A stretch of 45,586 nucleotides of DNA from positions 1 to 45,586 of the forward strand of contig JAEUUA010000016.1 in assembly GCA_016787755.1 (NCBI GenBank), read 5' to 3'. The stretch comes from Cyclobacteriaceae bacterium. Lineage in GTDB: Bacteria > Bacteroidota > Bacteroidia > Cytophagales > Cyclobacteriaceae. Below the pieces are notes generated by a model. The model saw only the letters and a program-made list of their open reading frames with translations. It was not told where the DNA came from and did not search any database. Positions 14,740-24,131 of the stretch are shown here, piece after piece (the stretch's first letter is position 1; each line of letters opens with the position of its first letter). Both the position numbers and the translations under genes were made by a program.

Positions 14740-16248
14740 TTACTCCATTACTTCGGCCTTGGCTTTATTGCTTAGAAAAATCATTCCGATTACAAACGTG
14801 ATGCCTGCCACAATAATCGGATACCATAATCCTGCAAACGGATCTCCTGCCGGGTTAGCTTCCGTTTTGCTGGCGATGTACAATGCGGTAGCGATAAATG
14901 GCACGAGACCACCAAAAATTCCATTCCCAATGTGATAAGGCAAACTCATGGAAGTATAACGAATACGCGTTGGAAATAACTCAACCAGAAAAGCAGCAAT
15001 CGGTCCGTACACCATGGTAACAAATAACACTTGAATAAAGACTAAGGCAATCATCCACCTATAATTATCGCCTGCTAAAAACACTTCGGTCTTTGGCGTT
15101 GTTGCTCCTTCTACGTTGGTTTCTGTTTGAATGGTTTGATCTGTATAAACGCGAGAAGTCTTTATCGTTACGGTGGTATCGTTCGCATTTCGAATTCGTT
15201 GAATCGACTTGGCGCTTTCTACTTCCACCTTCGTGGATGTATCTGAAATTGAATACATCTTTTTATAAATAGGCCGGTAGAGAAACACCGCCAATAGCAG
15301 ACCCGCCATCATAATAAACTTTCGCCCTACTTTGTCGCTCCAGGATCCAAAAACAATAAAGAATGGAGTTCCTAATAGCAATGCAATTGCTATGATATCC
15401 CGCGTTTGTACAAATTCTATTTTGCAGGTTTGCTCAATGAACGTCATTGCATAAAATTGGCCTGTATACCATACCACTCCCTGTCCGGCCGTTGCCCCAA
15501 AGAGGGCAATCAGCACCATGATTAAGTTTTCTTTTTTTCCAAAACTTTCTTTGATTGGGTTCTTAGAAATCTTGCCTTCGTCTTTCAACTTTTTAAACAT
15601 GGGCGACTCTTGCATGCGCAGGCGGATGAAAATTGAAACTCCCACTAACAAAGCAGAAACCAAAAAGGGAATGCGCCAGCCCCATTCATTAAATGCTTCC
15701 ACTCCGATCCAGTTGCGCACTGCCAGGATCACACCAATCGAAACAAATAGTCCTAGGGTAGCAGTGGTTTGAATGAAACTCGTATAGAATCCTCTCTTGG
15801 CAGCAGGAGCATGTTCGGCTACATACGTAGCTGCACCCCCATATTCGCCACCCAGTGCTAACCCTTGCAGCAAGCGAAGTATCAATACTATAATTGGCGC
15901 AGCAATACCAATAACTTGATATCCTGGTATTAAACCAATGGCAAACGTAGAGCCACCCATTAAAATCAGGGTTACGAGAAATGTATACTTACGCCCTACC
16001 AGGTCGCCCAAACGCCCAAAGACGATGGCACCAAAGGGTCTTACAATAAAACCGGCTGCGAATGTCGCCAATGTAGAAAGTAACCCTGCGGTTGGATTGG
16101 ATTGCGGAAAGAACTGTTGCGCCAGGATAACTGCAAGGCTTCCGAAAATATAAAAATCATACCACTCAATGAGTGTGCCCACCGATGAGGCCATGATTAC
16201 ATACCACAGTGTTTTCTTTTCTTCTTTGGTTATTACTGTTGGGTGCAT
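14740..16248 (-). CDS. MFS transporter, metabolite:H+ symporter (MHS/ProP-KgtP-like)
   Basis: A 502-residue inner-membrane protein with about 12 membrane segments. MHS features are visible: GTLIEWYDFYIFG in TM1, RPFGAIVFGRLGDLVGRK between TM2 and TM3, LRLLQGLALGGEYGGAATYVAEH in TM4, and a second GSWSDKVGRK repeat between TM8 and TM9. The family imports osmolytes, citrate, oxoglutarate or other organic acids with protons; the substrate is not assignable. Unusually, a hydrophilic insertion of about 60 residues (about 336-395, rich in Thr, Ser, Val and Glu) interrupts the C-terminal half, followed by YRWMIALVFIQ. It is upstream of ligD on the same strand after 83 bp. Confidence 0.88.
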   Translation of the reverse strand: MHPTVITKEEKKTLWYVIMASSVGTLIEWYDFYIFGSLAVILAQQFFPQSNPTAGLLSTLATFAAGFIVRPFGAIVFGRLGDLVGRKYTFLVTLILMGGSTFAIGLIPGYQVIGIAAPIIVLILRLLQGLALGGEYGGAATYVAEHAPAAKRGFYTSFIQTTATLGLFVSIGVILAVRNWIGVEAFNEWGWRIPFLVSALLVGVSIFIRLRMQESPMFKKLKDEGKISKNPIKESFGKKENLIMVLIALFGATAGQGVVWYTGQFYAMTFIEQTCKIEFVQTRDIIAIALLLGTPFFIVFGSWSDKVGRKFIMMAGLLLAVFLYRPIYKKMYSISDTSTKVEVESAKSIQRIRNANDTTVTIKTSRVYTDQTIQTETNVEGATTPKTEVFLAGDNYRWMIALVFIQVLFVTMVYGPIAAFLVELFPTRIRYTSMSLPYHIGNGIFGGLVPFIATALYIASKTEANPAGDPFAGLWYPIIVAGITFVIGMIFLSNKAKAEVME

Positions 16249-16320
16249 GTCGATCGTAGTTTCAAGGAAAGTTAACAGAAATTGAATTTTATAGAACTAC
16301 CGGTTAAAAGAAATTCACTC

Positions 16321-16350
16321 ATAAAAAAAATGGAGGACAACGTCCTCCAT
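16321..16350 (-). terminator. Intrinsic terminator after the His-rich lipoprotein gene
   Basis: Reading the minus strand, ATGGAGGAC, loop GTT, GTCCTCCAT is followed by a run of T. The perfect 9-bp stem with U-tract lies 23 bp past the lipoprotein stop codon and before the MFS gene start, so it separates the two units. Confidence 0.9.
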
Positions 16351-16372
16351 TCCAGTATCACTGTTTAGTTAA

Positions 16373-16828
16373 TTAATGTTCATGTTCATGGCCTTCACTC
16401 GCACCATTCCATGATTCCATGATTCCATGAAAACTATCATGCAACGTTTTTAATGAAACTCCAATAATCTCATCTGAGGCTCCGTTTTTAATCTGATCGG
16501 CCAGAGAGCGGGTATCAGCCTTCAATTTATTCAATTGAGCTTTCACAGCTTCTGTATTTACTTTTTCGGGCAACGATGAACTAGCCCACGTTTCCGCTTC
16601 CTTTGCCATCTCTTCAGCCAATCGTTTAGCAGGCTCCAGGTTAGTAGAGTCTTTATAGGCATGAAATGCCTCAGCCATTACCATATGAAACGAATCCATG
16701 TCGGGCCACTCATCTGAATCACTATGCTCCATGGCTTCTTCCGATCCTTTGTGTTCATGCTTTTTATCGGTACAGGATAAAAGGGTACATGCAAATGCCA
16801 AAGACAGGATCAAAAATTTTATTTTCAT
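16373..16828 (-). CDS. His/Glu-rich lipoprotein, possible metal binding
   Basis: A 151-residue protein with a lipoprotein signal (MKIKFLILSLAFACTLLSC, lipobox LLSC), so membrane-anchored in the periplasm or at the surface. The mature protein starts TDKKHEHKG and ends GHEHEH. It is highly acidic, with His clusters near both ends and predicted helices in the middle (AKRLAEEMAKEAETW, AVKAQLNKLKADTRSLADQI). The pattern suggests soft binding of divalent metals, though this is inference. No family is recognised. It is 38 bp downstream of the ABCG-like gene and may share its transcript, ending at the 16321-16350 terminator. Confidence 0.75.
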   Translation of the reverse strand: MKIKFLILSLAFACTLLSCTDKKHEHKGSEEAMEHSDSDEWPDMDSFHMVMAEAFHAYKDSTNLEPAKRLAEEMAKEAETWASSSLPEKVNTEAVKAQLNKLKADTRSLADQIKNGASDEIIGVSLKTLHDSFHGIMESWNGASEGHEHEH

Positions 16829-16866
16829 AAGATGCGTTTAGTAAGTTCAAAAATAAGCAAGATGGT

Positions 16867-19800
16867 TCACTCCCGATCCTTTTTGCGGTACTTTCTGTAT
16901 CGCTCAAAGCCATTCACGAGTTTACGCAACCACTGATAATAAAGGGCCATGTAAAGTACCACGGATAAAAACCAAATCATGGCAATGTTAAAATAATAGG
17001 TGTCGAATATCCTTCCCGCGAAGGGCTTTGTAGGAACATAAAAATTAGCCGTGAAGTCCAGCCGGTGTGACGGGCGATGATCGTTAAAATAAATAGGATA
17101 TATTTTTTGAATGAGTTGACCTTTCCAGGGTACTATCCTGGTTAAATCATTTGAATTCATAACCATTTTATGAACATTTTCATTTTCATACTCCATTCGC
17201 ATCCGCTGATACGCTTCCATTTTTTCAGGGGTATCGGTGAGCGAAATAATTAAGGTTTCTTTTTGAGTGGTAGCCTTCGATAATCGGATAGTATAATATT
17301 GCTTCAGCGTTCGTAAAAATGTATCGGCTTTATGAAATACGACCGAGTCAAATTTCCCGATCTGTAATTTATCAAGATCAGGAAACCGATCCTTTCCGAT
17401 CTTAGTTAACTCAAATCCAATTTCATTTCGAAGTAAATCGAGTGCTTCTTTTGCCGGATTTGCAGGGGATCGGTCATTCCATTTGCCTCGGTTGTTTAAG
17501 ACAAAATTCAATTTTGACTCAAGTGCCGGTATGTAATACACTTTTTTGTATTCTGCTAATGCAGCCTGTTGATCTAACGGATAAAACTGTTTTTCAAACG
17601 GATTATCTTTAAACTGTGTCACCATAAATGCCTCAAATGCCCAGCGCGAAGTCATCATCTCACCCAACATAGGAATGCCATTAGGAGTGCCCACATTAGG
17701 ATTAAACTTATCGAAACTAATAACCACCCCACTAAGGAGTAGCTGAGGTATTATTAATATGGGGATGAGAATGTAAATTGTAACGGCTGAATCAAAAGCC
17801 GAAGAGATGTTAAGGCCTAACACATTAGCAAAGCATGAACATGAAAAGAGAATTAACCAGTATCTCAATTCACTCACTGGAATTTCCAAAATCCAATTGC
17901 CCAATAAAATAAAACTTATCGTTTGAATAGCCGAGATGCTAAACAAAATAAAAATCTTAGAGATCAGGTAACTGCTGCTGCTCAGGTTCAGGTATCGCTC
18001 ACGCTTTAGTATTTTACGATCCCGAAAGATCTCCTCCGCACTTACAATCAATCCTATAAAGAGCGCCACCACCACACTCATGAAAAAATAAACCGGAATA
18101 TTGGTATTATGGAAGAACGTGTAGTGAGGTGACTCCACACCTACAGCATCGTAATACTTAACAAAGTAGGCAATGAAAAATGCAAGGACGGGTGATAACA
18201 AAAGAGTAACGACAACATATTGCTTGTTTGCCAGTTTTGCCAGCACATCGCGTACAATAAAAATCCAAAGTTGCTTAAACCAATTGGGTATCTTTTGTAC
18301 TACCGGCAGGGGATCATTTACTTCGACTACTTTAGAGATCTTAATTTTTTGCTTGAAGTATTGATACCATTGCCCGGGAGAAATTTTTCGGGTGTGAGTA
18401 AACCTGCCAAACTCATTGACAACGCGCGTTTCAATAATATTAAAAATCTGCTCCGGATTTATATTTCCGCATTCGGGGCAGGCACCAGGCGTTTTGTTAG
18501 CCGCGTTAATAATTTCCTGAAAATAATTAACGGATTCAACCGGGTTGCCATAATAAATCTGAAACCCGCCAACATCTAAAATGATGAGCGTGTCAAACAT
18601 TTTAAAGATATCGGATGAAGGCTGATGGATGACCACAAAAATCATCTTCCCTCGCAACGATAATTCTTTTAGCAAATCCATAATGTTTTCACTATCGCGC
18701 GAGGAGAGTCCTGAAGTGGGCTCATCAACAAAAAGAACCGTAGGCTCCCGAAGTAATTCCAACCCAATATTCAGTCGCTTGCGTTGCCCACCGCTAATGG
18801 TTTTGGCCAGTGGGGAACCCACTTTCAGGTTTCGTATCTCTGAAAGCCCCAGGTTAAGGAGCACCTTCTCTACCAGTTCGGCAATTTTTTCTTTGGAGTA
18901 ATGGCCAAAACAAAGTCGCGCAGAATAATATAAGTTTTCAAAAACAGTAAGGTCTTCAATCAACAAATCATCCTGTGGAATAAACCCAATAATGCCTTCA
19001 ATCTTTTTGTTTTCCCGATGGATATCAATACCATTGATCAATACCCGGCCACTCGATGGATTCTCCGATCCATTCAACACACTTAGCAACGTTGACTTTC
19101 CCGAGCCACTGGCCCCCATCAATCCGATTAACTTACCTCCAGTTTCGGCTATGTTAATATTTTGAAGTCCGGCCTTGCCACTCTTAAAATGATAGAAAAT
19201 GTGCTCTGAAATAAATGAGATATCGGAGTCACTTTCTTCAAACAAAAACTTCCCCACCACATCCGAATAATAAATCGGGTCAATCTTGGAGCCTCTTATA
19301 GCACTGCCGGTTGGAAACACATCAATTTTACGGCTCTTTAAGGGTATGCTGTTTAGATAGAGGGGTGTAATGCCCAAATATTTAATCAGGTAGGTTTCAA
19401 TATCGGCCAGTCGCAGAATAGCTATTAATCCTGTTAAGTCTTTAGCGGTAAGACGCGGACCGGGGAAATCAGACCCCCCCGAGCCTTCATCAATCACCAA
19501 AATGTTTTTAGATGCCAATTCTTCAATATCCTGCCCTTGCACAAAGGTGCTCATGGCTTTTACATCGCGCTGAGGAATTTTAAGCGCTTCTCCAATGTAG
19601 TAAATCAAGTTGCTTTGCCGCTCCGATAGCTGCCCATCCGCATAGCATAATTCGATGATTTTGATTGCCAAAACAGCTTTTTGCTGGGTAGTTAATGCCT
19701 GATTTACTTTTTTGGCAATCTGAATAATTTGAGACCAATCATCAACAAATTCCAATGTGGCATCGTCTACGTTAAGACCAGGTTCAATCAACCGTTTGTT

Positions 19801-19965
19801 GGCTTTGCAAAAATCATCAAACAGATTAAGGTAATAACGAGTAGCCTCCTGATTGAGATGAAGAGATAAAAATTCTTTGATGTTGGCGCGTTCATCTTCG
19901 GTAATTCTTTCCTTCGCCACAATGGCGAAAAGTTGAACAATAGCCTTTAATAATTCTTCACTCAT
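16867..19965 (-). CDS. TerB-like/ABCG-type ABC transporter, single-chain ATPase-permease
   Basis: A 1032-residue protein. Residues 1-145 are a helical TerB-like domain (LCYADGQLSERQ with acidic residues). Residues about 265-480 are an ABC ATPase: Walker A GASGSGKST (284-292), Q331, signature SGGQR (391-395), Walker B LFVDEP (411-416) and H447. The NBD-before-TMD order and short IHQPSSDIF motif are of the ABCG/White type. A CPECG motif at 496-500 may help bind metal. The rest holds an ABC2-type membrane domain (about six helices, 565-780), a long extracytoplasmic insert and a final TM pair near 1000. Many Bacteroidota carry such proteins; the substrate is unknown. It is divergent from the TraB/GumN gene. 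Confidence 0.88.
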   Translation of the reverse strand: MSEELLKAIVQLFAIVAKERITEDERANIKEFLSLHLNQEATRYYLNLFDDFCKANKRLIEPGLNVDDATLEFVDDWSQIIQIAKKVNQALTTQQKAVLAIKIIELCYADGQLSERQSNLIYYIGEALKIPQRDVKAMSTFVQGQDIEELASKNILVIDEGSGGSDFPGPRLTAKDLTGLIAILRLADIETYLIKYLGITPLYLNSIPLKSRKIDVFPTGSAIRGSKIDPIYYSDVVGKFLFEESDSDISFISEHIFYHFKSGKAGLQNINIAETGGKLIGLMGASGSGKSTLLSVLNGSENPSSGRVLINGIDIHRENKKIEGIIGFIPQDDLLIEDLTVFENLYYSARLCFGHYSKEKIAELVEKVLLNLGLSEIRNLKVGSPLAKTISGGQRKRLNIGLELLREPTVLFVDEPTSGLSSRDSENIMDLLKELSLRGKMIFVVIHQPSSDIFKMFDTLIILDVGGFQIYYGNPVESVNYFQEIINAANKTPGACPECGNINPEQIFNIIETRVVNEFGRFTHTRKISPGQWYQYFKQKIKISKVVEVNDPLPVVQKIPNWFKQLWIFIVRDVLAKLANKQYVVVTLLLSPVLAFFIAYFVKYYDAVGVESPHYTFFHNTNIPVYFFMSVVVALFIGLIVSAEEIFRDRKILKRERYLNLSSSSYLISKIFILFSISAIQTISFILLGNWILEIPVSELRYWLILFSCSCFANVLGLNISSAFDSAVTIYILIPILIIPQLLLSGVVISFDKFNPNVGTPNGIPMLGEMMTSRWAFEAFMVTQFKDNPFEKQFYPLDQQAALAEYKKVYYIPALESKLNFVLNNRGKWNDRSPANPAKEALDLLRNEIGFELTKIGKDRFPDLDKLQIGKFDSVVFHKADTFLRTLKQYYTIRLSKATTQKETLIISLTDTPEKMEAYQRMRMEYENENVHKMVMNSNDLTRIVPWKGQLIQKIYPIYFNDHRPSHRLDFTANFYVPTKPFAGRIFDTYYFNIAMIWFLSVVLYMALYYQWLRKLVNGFERYRKYRKKDRE

Positions 19966-20126
19966 TTTCCGTAGACCTGTGCAATTCGGGAAAAATTTTC
20001 CTCATTTTTCAGTTCGTAAAATAGAGAAAAAAAAGATGGCATTCCTTTAAATAATATTTTCTTTCCTCGCGCTGGGTATCGGGTTTATACTCATTTCTCT
20101 TTAAATTGTCAAGCTAAACCCATCGT

Positions 20127-20999
20127 ATGAAAAATATAGCCTTGATTACTATTTTTATCCTGTTTATTGCATCAAGCGCAAACGCACAGGAAAGTTCTAT
20201 CCTGTGGGAGATCAAGGGTAAGGGTATAACTCAACCCTCCTATTTGTTTGGTTCTTTAAAATTTATAGGTGAAAAAGAATTCTATCTTCCGAAAGAAGTA
20301 ACTGAAAAAATAAAGCAGTCTGCCTTGTTCGCAATTGAAGATCAGGTAGATCATCACTCACAGCATGAGTTGAATAAAGCATTACATTTTCCAAAAGGAG
20401 AAACGCTCGCCACTCATCTATCGAACGAAGAATATAACCTAGTAACCACCTTCTTTGAGACCGAGTTCAAAATTTCAAAAAAGAAGTTTGACGAGAAGTA
20501 TTCCCGGTTAAAACCCTTGGCAATTTCAATTTCAATGACCCGTCTTTCGTTGGGCGAAAAAGTTAAATTTTATGACATTGAACTTTTAAAGTTTGCAAAA
20601 AAAAACAGAGTTAAATCGTTTAGCCTCGAAGCGATCGACCGTGAAGCACAAGCACTTAATTCATTCTCTATGCAAGACCAAATTACAGCCCTCTTGCATA
20701 GCATAGATAATTTTGAGAAACAAAAAAATGAGTTTCAAAAATTAATGCGGGATTATCCACAAGGAAAACTGGAAGAAATTTTCGAATACACCCTTCATCC
20801 GCTGGAGAATAATCAACAGTTTATAGAAGCCTTTTATTACACGCGCAATAAAGAATGGATGGTCTCAATTGAAAAGATGATCTCTGAAAATGTTTCTTTT
20901 ATTTCAGTGGGCATCTCACACCTGGAGGGTGAAGGCGGATTACTCAATCTTCTTAAAGAGAAGGGCTATACACTTACTCCTGTTCAGGTTACTAAATGA
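20127..20999 (+). CDS. TraB/GumN family secreted protein
   Basis: A 290-residue protein with a signal peptide (MKNIALITIFILFIASSANAQ). TraB/GumN traits: SILWEIKGKGITQPSYLFGS near residues 24-43, the IEDQ acidic motif after SALFA, the RNKEWM segment, and the C-terminal VGISHLEGEGGLLNLLKEKGY. Family members usually have a GTxH motif where this one has GSLK (42-45), so the first conserved His is absent. The TIKI-like fold is proposed to be a metalloprotease, so this copy may be inactive. Its stop overlaps the start of the next gene (ATGA), showing translational coupling with the DUF4421 protein. Confidence 0.85.
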   Translation: MKNIALITIFILFIASSANAQESSILWEIKGKGITQPSYLFGSLKFIGEKEFYLPKEVTEKIKQSALFAIEDQVDHHSQHELNKALHFPKGETLATHLSNEEYNLVTTFFETEFKISKKKFDEKYSRLKPLAISISMTRLSLGEKVKFYDIELLKFAKKNRVKSFSLEAIDREAQALNSFSMQDQITALLHSIDNFEKQKNEFQKLMRDYPQGKLEEIFEYTLHPLENNQQFIEAFYYTRNKEWMVSIEKMISENVSFISVGISHLEGEGGLLNLLKEKGYTLTPVQVTK

Positions 21000-22012
21000 T
21001 TCAATTAACCAAACAAATTGTTTACTTATCCCTTATCTGCGTTCTCTTCAATATTCAAAGTTACAGCCAAACAGATAAGAAGTATGTGCACCGTTACGAT
21101 ACCTTACTTATCATACGCGTATTCTTGTCGCAAAAATATACTTCACTGATTTTTCGTAACCTCCAAGATCAATCATCCTATCGGTTCAGACCTAATCCAA
21201 AACTAAACCTGGGAATGGGAGGAACATTTGGACCCCTGACCTTAAATCTTGGGTATGGTTTTGGATTTATCAACCCTGATGATACGGACGTTAAAGGGAA
21301 TACGAAAGGGTTCGATCTGCAGGCAAACTTATACTTCCGCAAGTTTATTATTGATTTAATAGCGCAATCCTACAAAGGACTTTACTCCACGGATAAGGTA
21401 TACCGGGATGCTACCGGAAAAAACTATTTGCGCCCTGATATGGAAGCCCGACAGTTTGGGGTAAATGGACAATATGTATTGAACCACAAGCGCTTTTCAT
21501 ATCGGGCTTCGCTATTTAATAGTGACTGGCAAAAGAAATCAGCAGGTTCTTTGTTAGTAGGTGCCGAAATTTTCGGAGGGTTACAAAAAGCAGACAGTTC
21601 ATTAATTCCAAATCGCACGCCCCTTTTTGAAAATCATTCTCAATCGCTTAATTTTTTTCAACTGGGACCAAATTTAGGCTATGCCTACACGCTGGTAATT
21701 CATAAACGGTTTTACCTCACAGGTTCCTTGGCATCCAGCCTGGTCTATCAATTCAATACATTAAAAGAGGAGGCAGAAACTTCAAAATCGAGTGGGTTTA
21801 GCTCGAATACATTTTTTAGAGCCTTTGCAGGATATAACGGAACAAAATGGGCGGGTGGCATTTCCTGGATACACAGTAATATGAACATTGCCTCTTCCAC
21901 GGAATTAAGAACCGACTTGAAATCAGGTAAAGCCAGTATTTCAGCGGTATACAGATTGAATACGCCAACGTCAAAGCTGAAAAAGCAATTGCCTGATGCA
22001 CTTCAATTCTAG
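20996..22012 (+). CDS. DUF4421 outer-membrane beta-barrel-like protein
   Basis: A 338-residue protein with a signal peptide (MIQLTKQIVYLSLICVLFNIQSYSQ). The mature sequence starts KKYVHRYDTLLIIRVFLSQKY, as in DUF4421. It alternates aromatic and hydrophobic residues in many short strands (LNLGMGGTFGPLTLNLGYGFGF, FDLQANLYFRKFIIDL, FYLTGSLASSLVYQF), as expected for an outer-membrane barrel. The function is unknown. It overlaps the stop of the TraB/GumN gene by 4 bp, so the two are one operon. It is convergent with the tail protease gene, with 26 bp between stops. Confidence 0.82.
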   Translation: MIQLTKQIVYLSLICVLFNIQSYSQTDKKYVHRYDTLLIIRVFLSQKYTSLIFRNLQDQSSYRFRPNPKLNLGMGGTFGPLTLNLGYGFGFINPDDTDVKGNTKGFDLQANLYFRKFIIDLIAQSYKGLYSTDKVYRDATGKNYLRPDMEARQFGVNGQYVLNHKRFSYRASLFNSDWQKKSAGSLLVGAEIFGGLQKADSSLIPNRTPLFENHSQSLNFFQLGPNLGYAYTLVIHKRFYLTGSLASSLVYQFNTLKEEAETSKSSGFSSNTFFRAFAGYNGTKWAGGISWIHSNMNIASSTELRTDLKSGKASISAVYRLNTPTSKLKKQLPDALQF

Positions 22013-22038
22013 TAAGAGAATGAAAATAGGATTGGTAT

Positions 22039-24069
22039 TTATCCAAATCTCTTTGTAATCAGGTCGCCCAAAATCAACAACCCTTCGCGTAGGTATTCAT
22101 CCTTGAGATTAATAAGTTCATCTGCTGGCAGCCCTTCCTTCCCTGTTAATTTGGTATCCAATTTTTCGGAAGCCTTTCTCTTTTCAGCTTCGTCCATTTC
22201 TACTTTGCGTTTGGATTCACTTAGAGAAATTTTTGTTTGAGCGAGTCTACTTTTAAGCTCGTCAGTTTCTGAGATAAACGCTTTCAATGCCGCATCAAAT
22301 TTTACTCGATCTAAATAAGCCTTATTAAGGCCGGTTATAACCTGACCATTGATCTCATTTGCTTTTTGAAAGTTTGCAGGCTTAATCACATCCCAAGGGA
22401 GTGCATTAGCACTGGCACTTTCGCCATACTGCTCAGGTTCAAAGGCAGAAGGTAAGGCCACATCGGGGGTTACCCCTTTATGCTGTGTGCTGCTTCCCGT
22501 AACCCGGTAAAACTTTTGAAAGGTTAGTTTCAACTCACCCACTGGTTCCTTCTCATTAAGGAATCGGTTTAAGTCTAACACAGTCTGTACGGTTCCTTTT
22601 CCAAATGTTGATTCACCCACTACGATTCCACGCTGATAGTCTTGAATAGCACCAGCAAATATTTCAGAAGCAGAAGCGCTAAACCGATTCGTAAGAACTA
22701 CGAGAGGGCCTGAGTAGAAAATTTGTTTGTCGTCATCAGGTAACACTTCAATTTTATTGACGGAGTTTTTCACCTGCACCACCGGGCCATCTTTTATAAA
22801 TAGTCCGGTTAAATCAACCGCTTCCGGTAAAGAGCCTCCCCCATTATTTCTCAAGTCAATTATAATACCTTCTACTCCTTCAGCTTTTAATTCCCCTATC
22901 AGTTTTTTTACATCTCGCGTGGTACTTCTATAATTTGGATCTCCTTTTTGATAGGCATCATAATCCATATAAAAACTAGGTAAAGAAATGACACCTAATT
23001 TTGAATTCCTTCCTTGCAGCTGATACTTGATAACTTCTTTTTTGGCTGCTTGATCTTCTAATTTTATCTTATCACGCACTAGGGTAATCTCCTCTGATGG
23101 GCCATTGACTCCGGTTTTTGCCGGTAAAATAAGCAATCGAACAATTGTTCCTTTAGGGCCTTTAATTAGCTTAACAACATCATCAATCCTCCAACCTACT
23201 ACATCCACAATTTCTCCATCTTTGCCCTGGCCCACCCCAATGATTAAATCATTGACATGAACCTTTCCTGATTTTTGGGCATCGCCACCCGGCAAAATGG
23301 TAACTATTTTGGTATAATCATTTTCCGTTTGTAGCTGCGCACCTATTCCTTCCAGGGATAAACTCATTTGTTGTTTAAACAAATCGGATTGCTTTGGCGA
23401 CAAGTAATTTGTGTGTGGGTCATACGCCTCCGTAATCGCATTCATGTAAATACTAAATACATCCTCTGATTTAAATTGAGAAAATGATTTGTTAAAGCGT
23501 TCATAGCGAGTCAATAATGTCTTTTCAATTTCGTCCTGTTTTTTACCAGCGAGCTTTAAACTCAACGCCTGACTTTTAATAATCTTTCTCCAAACATCAT
23601 TCAATTCTTGTTTACTGGTTGCCCAATTCTCTTTATCCCGATCTGTTTCGTAATATTCATCAACCGAATAATCAAAGGATTGCTTTACCAACGTCCGCAA
23701 CACATAATCCATTCGCTCCTGATATCGGCTACTAAATACCGCATATATCTCAAAAGCAGGATTTACATTTTCATTCCGGGTAAGATCATCAATGGCATAT
23801 TTATATTTTTCGAACGACTTAACGTCAGAAGCTAAAAAGTATGTCTTGCTGTTATCTAAGTCTTTGATATAGCGATCCAGAATGGCAGCCGACAATGAGT
23901 CATTCAGTTTTATTTTTCGATAATGATTGTTATCCAGGATATAGGAAATAACCCGGGCCTCTTTGCCAAATACAGGTTTTGATTTTAACTCAAGTGTATC
24001 TTTTTGAGTGCCATTGGCAAATCCAATGCTTAGCGTAATTAATAGTAATAAGGTAAGAATCCTTTTCAT
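22039..24069 (-). CDS. prc: Carboxy-terminal processing protease Tsp/Prc (S41)
   Basis: A 676-residue protein with a signal peptide (MKRILTLLLLITLSIGFANG), acting in the periplasm. The N-terminal helical domain (about 30-230) is followed by PDZ (about 235-330: EGIGAQLQTENDYTKIVTILPGGDAQKSG, HVNDLIIGVG), then the S41 core with GVEGIIIDLRNNGGGSLPEA, SASASEIFAGA (catalytic Ser within 464-469) and TFGKGTVQ (K491). A C-terminal DUF3340-type tail follows (ELKSRLAQTKISL). Tsp removes C-terminally tagged or misfolded periplasmic proteins and affects the cell wall in other bacteria. It is 62 bp downstream of the membrane zinc-ribbon gene and could share its transcript. Confidence 0.95.
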   Translation of the reverse strand: MKRILTLLLLITLSIGFANGTQKDTLELKSKPVFGKEARVISYILDNNHYRKIKLNDSLSAAILDRYIKDLDNSKTYFLASDVKSFEKYKYAIDDLTRNENVNPAFEIYAVFSSRYQERMDYVLRTLVKQSFDYSVDEYYETDRDKENWATSKQELNDVWRKIIKSQALSLKLAGKKQDEIEKTLLTRYERFNKSFSQFKSEDVFSIYMNAITEAYDPHTNYLSPKQSDLFKQQMSLSLEGIGAQLQTENDYTKIVTILPGGDAQKSGKVHVNDLIIGVGQGKDGEIVDVVGWRIDDVVKLIKGPKGTIVRLLILPAKTGVNGPSEEITLVRDKIKLEDQAAKKEVIKYQLQGRNSKLGVISLPSFYMDYDAYQKGDPNYRSTTRDVKKLIGELKAEGVEGIIIDLRNNGGGSLPEAVDLTGLFIKDGPVVQVKNSVNKIEVLPDDDKQIFYSGPLVVLTNRFSASASEIFAGAIQDYQRGIVVGESTFGKGTVQTVLDLNRFLNEKEPVGELKLTFQKFYRVTGSSTQHKGVTPDVALPSAFEPEQYGESASANALPWDVIKPANFQKANEINGQVITGLNKAYLDRVKFDAALKAFISETDELKSRLAQTKISLSESKRKVEMDEAEKRKASEKLDTKLTGKEGLPADELINLKDEYLREGLLILGDLITKRFG

Positions 24070-24131
24070 GGGAGATTTCGTGTATGTAATTTCTTCTTAA
24101 ACGGGGATTATACAAACAAGATGCCACTAAA

